Shown here: one piece after another, positions 7,979 to 13,730 of the stretch
Layout of the letters: each line of letters opens with the position of its first letter
How positions within the stretch are numbered: position 1 is the stretch's first letter
DNA from: Planctomycetota bacterium
GTDB lineage: Bacteria > Planctomycetota > UBA1135 > GCA-002686595
Direction: 5' to 3'
Assembly (NCBI GenBank): GCA_016779225.1
Contig: JADHNZ010000032.1
Coordinates: 1-37,481, forward strand
DNA length: 37,481 nt
Translations under genes and position numbers: made by a program
Notes under the pieces: generated by a model
What the model saw: only the letters and a program-made list of their open reading frames with translations
The model's database searches: none
Told to the model about the DNA's origin: nothing

Positions 7979-9342
7979 GGCTCGCCGTCCTCCTCCACGC
8001 CTGGCCGCCCGAGCAGCTGGGTGGCACCGAGCTGTCGACCCGGCGCCTGGTGCACGCGCTCGTCTCCCGCGGTCACGAGGTGCTCGTCATCGCAGGGACC
8101 CTCGAGTTCTCGCACCCGCCGTCCGTGCGCCGGCGCCGCGAGGTGGAGCCGGTCACCGGGCGCCCCTACACGGTCGCGCTCGTGGAGCGCAGCGACCCGT
8201 ACTTCGACCACTGGCAGAAGCATCGCTGCCCGGGCTCGACCCGCGCGGTCCTGGACCTGCTGCGCGAGCACCGCGTGGAGGTCCTGCACCTGCAGCACTG
8301 GCTGCGCTCGTCGAGCGACATCGTCCGCCGCGCTGCGCTCGAGGGCGTCCCCACGGTCGCGAGCCTGCATGACCACGCGACCACCTGCCTGCTGGGATGG
8401 CGCGTGCATCCGGTCGAGCGGCGCGCCTGCGAGCGGGTCTTCGACCCGCTGGGCTGCGCACGCTGCGCCGCCCAGGTGCCGCCCTTCACGCCGTGGAAGT
8501 CCCTCGACCAGCAGGCGGTCGCCGCGAGCGAGCGTGCCGCGGCCCTGCAGGCCGAGCTGGCGGCTACGGCGCGCGTGCTGGTGCCGAGCCTGGCGCACGG
8601 CGAGCTGCTCATCCGCATGGGCCTTGAGGTGCAGAGCCTGCTCACTGTGCCGCCGCTCGTGCCGGTGCATCTGCGGCGCGCAGAGCCCATGCCTCCCCCG
8701 GGTCCTGGGCGCCCCCTCCGGGTCGGCGCGTGGGGGCTCTCCGACGAGGCCAAGGGTGGGGGCCTCCTGCGCGAGGCGGCACGCCGGCTGGAGGGCCGCG
8801 TGGAGCTCGTCCTCGCGGGGTACGCGGCCGGAGAGGCCGAGCCCAGCGTCGAGGCCCACGGCGCCTACACGCCGAGTGACCTGGCGGAGCATCCGGTGAC
8901 GCGGGTCCATGTGGCCGCGTCGGGGACCATCGCGCTCGAGTCCTTCGGCCTCGTGGCCAGCGAGGCCCAGGCCCTTGGCCTGCCCCTGGTGCTGCCGCTG
9001 GCTGGCGCGTTCGCCGAGCGCTTCAGCGAGGGTGAGGGCGTGCTGTTCTACGAGCAGGGCAGCGCCGCTGGCCTGGCCGCCGTCCTCGAGCGGCTCGCGT
9101 CCGAGGACGGCTTGCTCACGCTCCTGCGCCGCAGGCTTCCGCCCGTGGACGAGGACGAGGGGCAGGTGATCGAGCTGCTCGAGGGGCTCTACGGGCGTGT
9201 CGCGGCTGACGGGCCTCCGGCGGTGGAGGCGCCCGCCTGGTACGAGGACCGCATGGCTGAGCTCGCGGCGCAGGCCTGGGATGACGAGGTCAAGCGCCGC
9301 ACGCGCGCGGACCTGGGCTTCCTGGACGAGGGCGGAGCGTGA
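7975..9342 (+). CDS. Family 4 glycosyltransferase with a four-cysteine segment
   Basis: This 455-residue GT4-type enzyme starts at the GTG of a GTGA overlap, preceded by GAGGAGGAG. The N-terminus MRLAVLLHAWPPEQLGGTEL is typical. LHDHATTC begins a cysteine segment with residues 138, 152, 161 and 164 (C-x13-C-x8-C-x2-C), matching the two sister enzymes. The donor domain is more degenerate: LRVGAWGLSDEAKGGGLL and TIALESFGLVASEAQALGLP keep the glutamate-rich loop. It is followed by about 90 residues of helical tail ending in a lysine/arginine-rich stretch. It lies directly after its paralogue, consistent with sequential addition of related sugars or an obligate pair. Confidence 0.82.
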   Translation: MRLAVLLHAWPPEQLGGTELSTRRLVHALVSRGHEVLVIAGTLEFSHPPSVRRRREVEPVTGRPYTVALVERSDPYFDHWQKHRCPGSTRAVLDLLREHRVEVLHLQHWLRSSSDIVRRAALEGVPTVASLHDHATTCLLGWRVHPVERRACERVFDPLGCARCAAQVPPFTPWKSLDQQAVAASERAAALQAELAATARVLVPSLAHGELLIRMGLEVQSLLTVPPLVPVHLRRAEPMPPPGPGRPLRVGAWGLSDEAKGGGLLREAARRLEGRVELVLAGYAAGEAEPSVEAHGAYTPSDLAEHPVTRVHVAASGTIALESFGLVASEAQALGLPLVLPLAGAFAERFSEGEGVLFYEQGSAAGLAAVLERLASEDGLLTLLRRRLPPVDEDEGQVIELLEGLYGRVAADGPPAVEAPAWYEDRMAELAAQAWDDEVKRRTRADLGFLDEGGA

Positions 9343-10262
9343 GCCCCGGCTGGCGCCCGCTCTGGCAAGGGCTGCTGCTGTGCCTGGCCGCGTCCTGCGC
9401 CGCGCCGCGGGGCGAGGGCGTTCCCCAGCTGCGCTCGGCGGAGGAGCTCCCGGCCGCGCATCGCGAGGTCCTGGCCGCCTGGCGGGAGCGAGGCGCGGAC
9501 TGGCCCCTGGTGCGCGAGCGCGCCCTCGAGGACCCGGCCCTGCGCGTGTTCCTCGTGGACAACGCCCTGGTCGATCTCATCCGCGCCTGGCAGCGCGGCG
9601 ACTTCACCTTCGCCGATCCCGGCGGCTACGAGGAGGTGCGCGCGGAGGTCGTGGCCCTGGGCTCCGCCGCCGCGCCGAGCCTCGCAGCCCTGCTCGGAGT
9701 GGGCAATGGCTACGGCCCCGCGATCGCGAGTGACCTACTCCTGCGCATGGGGCCCGCCGGGGTCGAGGCGCTCCTGAGCGAGGCCTCCGGTGCGGACGCC
9801 GAGCTCGTTCGTGGCCAAGCTCTCGACCTGCTCGGGGGCTTCGGCGAGCTCTCGCCCGCCCTCGAGGAGCGCGTCCGCCTGGCCGCCGTCGAGGCCCTGG
9901 CCGCGGATCCGGCCTGGATCGTGCGCGAGCGCGCGGCGCGCACCCTCGCCCGGCGCGCGCGGGCCGGCAACCCCGGCACCACGGGCGAGGCGGACGCGCG
10001 CCTCCGCAGCGTGGTGGCGGCCCTCTCGCGTGCGCTTGCGGACGAGGATCCTGCGGTGTCTCGCGCCGCGGCCGTTGGGCTCGGCCTGGTGGGGGATCGC
10101 CGCGCCGTGCCCGCCCTCGTCAACCACCTGGAGCGGGTGCTGCGGGGCGACGACCTGGCCGCGGCCCGCGCCGTGCAGCGCGGCCTCGAGACCCTGACCG
10201 GGGTCCAGGGGCCGCGGACCCCGGCCCAGTGGCGCGACTGGCTGCGCTCGTCGCGGCGGTGA
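9339..10262 (+). CDS. HEAT-repeat lipoprotein
   Basis: The 307-residue product has a lipoprotein signal: a hydrophobic stretch ending LLLCLAASC, with the cysteine of the lipobox (LAAS-C) at residue 20. The mature part is alpha-helical with repeating Ala/Leu/Val patterns: VRAEVVALGSAAAPSLAALL, then PAGVEALLSEA, WIVRERAARTLARRAR and DPAVSRAAAVGLGLVGDRRA. These are degenerate HEAT or PBS-lyase-like repeats. It would be anchored to a membrane as a scaffold for protein contacts. The GTG start overlaps the stop of the GT4 gene by four bases, so it is translated with the glycan enzymes and may organise them or the export machinery. That role is inference. No enzyme motif is seen. Confidence 0.75.
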   Translation: MSPGWRPLWQGLLLCLAASCAAPRGEGVPQLRSAEELPAAHREVLAAWRERGADWPLVRERALEDPALRVFLVDNALVDLIRAWQRGDFTFADPGGYEEVRAEVVALGSAAAPSLAALLGVGNGYGPAIASDLLLRMGPAGVEALLSEASGADAELVRGQALDLLGGFGELSPALEERVRLAAVEALAADPAWIVRERAARTLARRARAGNPGTTGEADARLRSVVAALSRALADEDPAVSRAAAVGLGLVGDRRAVPALVNHLERVLRGDDLAAARAVQRGLETLTGVQGPRTPAQWRDWLRSSRR

Positions 10263-10320
10263 GGCGCAGGCGCCGCCCCGTGCTTGTATCCCGGGGCCCC
10301 AGAGCCCACGCTGGCGCGCC

Positions 10321-11007
10321 ATGTCACGCTGGAAGGTGGAGCGCCGGACCGGTCACTGCGGCCGCTGCGAGCGCGCGTTCGCGGACGGCGAGCTGCACCT
10401 CTCGGTGCTGGAGCTGACCCAGGAGGGGCTGCGCCGGCGGGATGCCTGTCGCGAGTGCTGGCATCGTGAGGCCCCTGAAGGCGCGCCCCCGCGCGGCCAG
10501 GACCGCCCAGGCGGCGAGATCCTCGAGCGCTTCTGGTGGGGGACCCGCCACCTGGCCCAGCCCGAGAAGGCGGTCAAGATGGACATGGAGGTCCTCGAGC
10601 AGCTCTTCGATGCGCTCGCGGAGCGGGGCGAGGAGCGCCTGGCGGAGATCCGCTATGTGATCTGCCTGCTGCTCATGCGCAAGCGTCGCGTGAAGCTCGT
10701 GCGGCTGGTGCGGGAGCAGGGGCGCGAGGCCTTCCTCGTGAAGAAGCCCCGTCGCGAGGAGCAGCATCGGGTTGCGGTCTTCGACTTCGGCCCGGAGAGG
10801 ATGGAGGGCATTCGCCACGAGCTTCAGGCTCTGCTCGACGGCGCGGGGGAGGATGTGGATCCGGTCGCCGTGCTGGAGGCGGCGGACGCCGAGCTCGCTG
10901 CCGAGGCCGAGCGCGGAGACGCCTCGCCCACGGAAGAGGGCTCCGAGGGGGGGGGCGCCGGACGGCACGGAGCCGGAAGGCCCGGCGCCAGAAGACACCG
11001 CGCCTGA
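10321..11007 (+). CDS. Unrecognised CxxC...CxxC protein, probably frameshifted at its C-terminus
   Basis: As read, the frame gives 228 residues. The N-terminus has CGRC at residues 13-16 and CREC at 43-46, a treble-clef or zinc-ribbon-like spacing. A conserved-looking helical core follows (FWWGTRHLAQPEKAVKMDME, then RYVICLLLMRKRRVKLVRLV). From residue about 210 the sequence suddenly turns arginine-rich (GRHGAGRPGARRHRA). Removing one G from the nine-G run at 10947-10955 restores a frame ending at 11104, with an acidic Glu/Ala/Pro tail of the kind such proteins carry. The intact product would be about 260 residues. I do not recognise the family. CACGCT, eight bases before the ATG, could be a weak -10 element. 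It stands apart from the glycan genes. Confidence 0.6.
   Translation: MSRWKVERRTGHCGRCERAFADGELHLSVLELTQEGLRRRDACRECWHREAPEGAPPRGQDRPGGEILERFWWGTRHLAQPEKAVKMDMEVLEQLFDALAERGEERLAEIRYVICLLLMRKRRVKLVRLVREQGREAFLVKKPRREEQHRVAVFDFGPERMEGIRHELQALLDGAGEDVDPVAVLEAADAELAAEAERGDASPTEEGSEGGGAGRHGAGRPGARRHRA
10947..10955 (+). other. Nine-G homopolymer at a probable frame change
   Basis: Nine consecutive G bases occur inside the CxxC protein gene. Upstream the frame starting at 10321 is coding in character; downstream the frame shifted by one base is coding in character and ends with TGA at 11102-11104. An eight-G run would join them. This could be a sequencing or assembly error, a true mutation, or a site of transcriptional slippage. 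Confidence 0.6.
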
Positions 11008-11008
11008 A

Positions 11009-11044
11009 GAGGCTCCTGCAGAGGCTCCTGCAGAGGCTCCTGCA
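11009..11044 (+). repeat. Three tandem copies of a 12-bp unit
   Basis: GAGGCTCCTGCA is repeated exactly three times and followed by a decayed copy (GGGGCTCAG). In the shifted frame of the upstream gene it encodes Glu-Ala-Pro-Ala repeats, fitting an extended acidic tail. In the unshifted frame it lies just past the stop. A 12-bp unit keeps any reading frame, which supports a coding origin. Confidence 0.8.
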
Positions 11045-11104
11045 GGGGCTCAGACTCCCGCGTCGGGCGCGTCCGCCGACGAAGGCCCCGAGGCCCAGGG
11101 CTGA

Positions 11105-11575
11105 GTTGCCGGGGCGCGGGCTTCCCGTGCGGTGACCTGGCCTCGAGCCGGTCGAGGGCCGAGCTGGACGGGCCCGCAGGCTCCTGCTCCGTGAGGGAGC
11201 TCGGAGCGTCTCCCCGCCGGCGCCCGCGCCGCGTTCCGGCGGCCAGCTGCTGAGGGGCCACTTGCCGGGGGGCAGCTGCTGGGGCGCCGGCCTCCTCGCC
11301 GTCCCCTGCGGCGACCTCCCTGGCTTGCGCCCCCGAGGCCGGCGGAGCTCCTCGAGCCGGCGGGGCGGGCTCGGCCTGCCCAAAGGCGGCGGAGTCTCGC
11401 GACCGCAACATCTTGTGGTTTGGAGCCAGGCATGGGCGCGCTGGCCACCACATCTGGATGTGCGGCGAGTCGCGGTTTCCTGAATCCAACCCCAGAAACG
11501 GGATTTTCGTGCGGTGTTCTTGCGCAGCAGCTCGTGGCACTCCAAGATGCCAGCGTGGACCAAAAGGGCAGCGAA
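11105..11575 (+). other. Long non-coding leader region upstream of the dcw cluster
   Basis: These 471 bases hold no frame with the third-position GC bias of the surrounding genes. The first 290 bases are GC-rich and contain the direct repeat CAGCTGCTG at 11244 and 11273. From about 11396 the sequence becomes markedly AT-richer (for example CAACATCTTGTGGTTTGG and GAAACGGGATTTTCG), as expected for a promoter region. A frame open from ATG 11420 runs into mraZ, but its codons before 11576 end in A or T far more often than real genes here. I therefore treat it as leader. No clear -35/-10 pair can be fixed by eye. Confidence 0.6.
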
Positions 11576-11591
11576 GTGGGGCAAAGTGGAG
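11534..11591 (+). promoter_or_regulatory. Helically phased GTGG repeats, candidate MraZ operator
   Basis: GTGG occurs at 11534, 11555, 11576 and 11586, spaced 21, 21 and 10 bases, which is two, two and one turns of DNA. The last two are TGGGG and TGGAG separated by five bases. E. coli MraZ binds TGGGN repeats separated by five bases ahead of its own gene, so this may be the autoregulatory site. The sites overlap the likely mraZ start region, so placement depends on the true start. Confidence 0.4.
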
Positions 11592-12271
11592 CAGCGGGCG
11601 GCGGGCCTGCGGGCTCCTGGGGCGGTGCGCCCCAGCCCGGCTTCCACGGCAGCTCGCGGCACCCGATCGATGCCAAGGGGCGCCTGTTCGTGCCCAAGCG
11701 GTTCCTGACGAGCCTCCCGTTCTCCGCGGAGGGCCAGGTCCTGGTCACGGTCCAGCCCTCGCCGGACGGCAAGTGCCTCTGGCTGCGGCCCGGTGCTCTG
11801 CCGGAGCGCAGCGCCGAGGAGTTCGCTGCGGCGGGTCCCAAGCAGAAGGGGGCCTGGCGGCGGCTGAGCGCTCTGACCCTCAAGACGACGCTCGATGCCT
11901 CGAAGCGCGTGCTGCTCTCGCCCGAGCTGCTGCGGGAGTTCGGCTTGGACCGCGAGGTCGTGATGGTCGGGATTGGCCCGGCGGTCGAGATCTGGGCCAC
12001 CGCGGCCTGGGAGGCTGCGCAGGCGGACCTGGAGGCTGGGTTCCAGAGCGAGCAGGAGGCTCTCGCCGCCGAGGAACGCGCCCACGACCAGGCGAAGGAG
12101 TACGAGCGCCTCTCCAAGGAGCGCGCGATTCGCGAGGAGCAGCGCCTGGCCGAGCAGCAGGAGGGCCTGCGGGCCGAGCTCGAGGTCATCAAGCTGCGCC
12201 TGGAGCTGGAGCAGGCCAAGCGCGCGCTGCGCGAGCTCGGCGTGGATCCCGACGAGGAGGCCGGGGCATGA
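11576..12271 (+). CDS. mraZ: MraZ-type transcriptional regulator of the dcw cluster
   Basis: Two SpoVT/AbrB-like swapped-hairpin repeats identify MraZ: FHGSSRHPIDAKGRLFVPKRF (about residues 23-43) and LDASKRVLLSPELLREFGL (106-124), followed by VVMVGIGPAVEIWATAAWEA. Family members form ring oligomers, bind direct repeats upstream of their own gene and repress the dcw cluster. From the GTG at 11576 the product is 231 residues, longer than the usual 140-150. After residue 150 comes a highly charged coiled coil of about 75 residues, which is unusual. The start is uncertain: GTG at 11555 or 11534, or ATG at 11420 or 11432, are also in frame. 11576 is the last start codon before the first domain, and codon bias fades upstream of it. 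Confidence 0.83.
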   Translation: MGQSGAAGGGPAGSWGGAPQPGFHGSSRHPIDAKGRLFVPKRFLTSLPFSAEGQVLVTVQPSPDGKCLWLRPGALPERSAEEFAAAGPKQKGAWRRLSALTLKTTLDASKRVLLSPELLREFGLDREVVMVGIGPAVEIWATAAWEAAQADLEAGFQSEQEALAAEERAHDQAKEYERLSKERAIREEQRLAEQQEGLRAELEVIKLRLELEQAKRALRELGVDPDEEAGA

Positions 12272-13233
12272 GCGCGCTCGACGCGTCGCTCGCGACCTGG
12301 AGAACCGTCATGAGCCAGGAACACGTGCACATCCCGGTGATGGTCGCGGAGGTGGTGGAGCTGCTGGGGGGTAGCGTTGAAGCCGACCGAACCGCGGGCC
12401 TGATCGTGGATGCGACGCTGGGTGCCGGGGGGCACGCAGCGCATCTGCTCGAGAGCCTCCCGGGCGCATCCGTGCTTGGCACGGACCAGGACCCACAGGT
12501 CCTGGAGCTCGCCCGGGAGCGCCTCGAGCCCTTCGGAGATCGGGCCCGCCTTGCGCGGGCCCGTATCTCCGACCTTTCAACCCTCCTGCGCAAGCTGAGG
12601 GTCGAGCCCCTGGCGGGGCTCCTGATGGACCTGGGGGTCAGCTCCCTGCAGCTGGATCGCGCCGAGCGTGGCTTCTCGTTCCAGCTGGACGGCCCGCTCG
12701 ACATGCGCATGGATCCCGAGCGGGAGCGCACGGCGGCCGACATCGTCAACCGCTGGGACGAGAGCGACCTCGCGGACCTCTTCTACTTCGAGGGCGGTGA
12801 GACCCGCTCCCGGGAGGTGGCCCGGGCGGTCGTGGAGGCGCGCAAGCGCACCCCGTTCCGTCGGACCGTGGGCCTGGCCCTCCTCGTGGAGCAGGTCCTC
12901 GGCCGCCGCGGCAAGGCGCACCCGGCAACGCGCGTGTTCCAGGCCCTGCGGCGGGCGGTGAACGAGGAGGGGGAGGAGCTGCTGGCCGGACTGCGGGCGG
13001 GTGAGCTGTTCCTGCGTCCCGGTGGGGTCCTCACGGTGATCACCTTCCACTCCGGCGAGGACGGCGTGGTCAAGCGTCACCTCGCGGAGGGGGCGCGCCG
13101 CGGCGTGTGGGAGGTCCTGACGCCCCGCCCCCTCGAGCCGAGCCGCGCCGAGCTGCGTGCCAACCCTCGCGCGCGCAGCGCGCGGGTGCGCGCGGCGCGC
13201 CGAACCTCCGAGGCCGCGGAGGTCGAGGGTTGA
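12268..13233 (+). CDS. rsmH: 16S rRNA (cytosine-1402-N4)-methyltransferase RsmH
   Basis: The 321-residue protein shows HVHIPVMVAEVVELL, then the SAM-binding motif DATLGAGGHAAHLL (D48 onward), LGTDQDPQVLELA, and the family signatures MDLGVSSLQLDRAERGFSF and RVFQALRRAVNEE. It methylates C1402 of 16S rRNA at N4. The ATG at 12268 overlaps the mraZ stop as ATGA and has AGGAGG seven bases upstream. The ATG at 12310 (MSQEHVHIPVM), with GGAG seven bases upstream, matches the usual family start better and is a real alternative. The mraZ-rsmH order is the canonical beginning of a dcw cluster. The C-terminal arginine-rich tail reaches the next gene's overlapping TTG start. Confidence 0.95.
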   Translation: MSALDASLATWRTVMSQEHVHIPVMVAEVVELLGGSVEADRTAGLIVDATLGAGGHAAHLLESLPGASVLGTDQDPQVLELARERLEPFGDRARLARARISDLSTLLRKLRVEPLAGLLMDLGVSSLQLDRAERGFSFQLDGPLDMRMDPERERTAADIVNRWDESDLADLFYFEGGETRSREVARAVVEARKRTPFRRTVGLALLVEQVLGRRGKAHPATRVFQALRRAVNEEGEELLAGLRAGELFLRPGGVLTVITFHSGEDGVVKRHLAEGARRGVWEVLTPRPLEPSRAELRANPRARSARVRAARRTSEAAEVEG

Positions 13234-13457
13234 GCTCGGCCCGGTCGGCGGGCGCATGGCTCGCAGTGGCCGTGGCGCTGGCTGCCCTGGCTTTGCTCTG
13301 GCACTCCAACGCGCGCCTCGAGCAGAGCCTGCTCGAGGTCGAGCGCGGAGCGATCTCGCTGGACGAATCTGCCGCGAGGGAGGAGGCGCGCTCCCTGGGT
13401 CGGCTGCTGGGCCTGGCTCCCGGCGCCGGCAGCGACGCCCTGGAGGTGGGTCCATGA
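13230..13457 (+). CDS. Small bitopic membrane protein in the FtsL position
   Basis: The TTG at 13230 overlaps the rsmH stop (TTGA) and gives a 75-residue protein. It has a single transmembrane helix (about residues 8-24, AWLAVAVALAALALLWH) and a short Glu/Leu-rich helical part (RLEQSLLEVERGAISLDESA) that could form a coiled coil. This is the size, topology and map position of FtsL, the divisome protein that bridges FtsB/FtsQ to FtsW/FtsI. Sequence similarity to known FtsL is too weak to see by eye, so the name is withheld. The strict overlaps on both sides support a real gene. Confidence 0.62.
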   Translation: MSSARSAGAWLAVAVALAALALLWHSNARLEQSLLEVERGAISLDESAAREEARSLGRLLGLAPGAGSDALEVGP

Positions 13458-13720
13458 CTCGCGAGGGCTCGGAGGTCCTGCGCGTCCTGGCTCTGCTGCT
13501 CTGGGCGGGCGTCCTGGCTGCCAGCCTCGTCTGCGTCGTGCTCGCGAACCAGGCTCGCGCCATGGCCGTCGACCTGCAGCGCCTGAGCGACGCGAGCACG
13601 AGGTACGACGGTGAGGCAGGGGAGCTTGAGCTCTGGAACCGGAGCCAGCTCTGGGATCTCCAGGGCGTTGAACGGGCTCCCGCAGATCGCTCGAATGAGG
13701 ACACCACCAAGCTGAGGTGA
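13454..13720 (+). CDS. Second small bitopic membrane protein, FtsL/FtsB-like
   Basis: The ATG at 13454 overlaps the preceding stop as ATGA. The 88-residue product has one transmembrane helix (about residues 8-31, VLRVLALLLWAGVLAASLVC). A periplasmic segment ANQARAMAVDLQRLSDASTR could continue as a coiled coil, ending in a polar tail. It stands directly before the PBP gene, where ftsL normally lies, so it may be the true FtsL with the preceding gene as a partner in the manner of FtsB, or the reverse. Function is assigned from topology and position only. Confidence 0.62.
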   Translation: MTREGSEVLRVLALLLWAGVLAASLVCVVLANQARAMAVDLQRLSDASTRYDGEAGELELWNRSQLWDLQGVERAPADRSNEDTTKLR

Positions 13721-13730
13721 GTCGAGGGGA

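Noticed and set aside
10824..11540. Long - strand open frame across the region between the CxxC gene and mraZ
   Set aside because: The translation is low complexity (Pro/Ala/Arg/Ser), spans the antisense of a coding tail and the non-coding leader, and has no domain. Long chance frames are normal at this GC content.
11420..11575. mraZ starting at ATG 11420 or 11432 with 48-52 extra residues
   Set aside because: The extra codons have many A/T third positions unlike all other genes here, and no MraZ homology is visible before FHGSSRHPIDAKGR. Kept as an alternative only.
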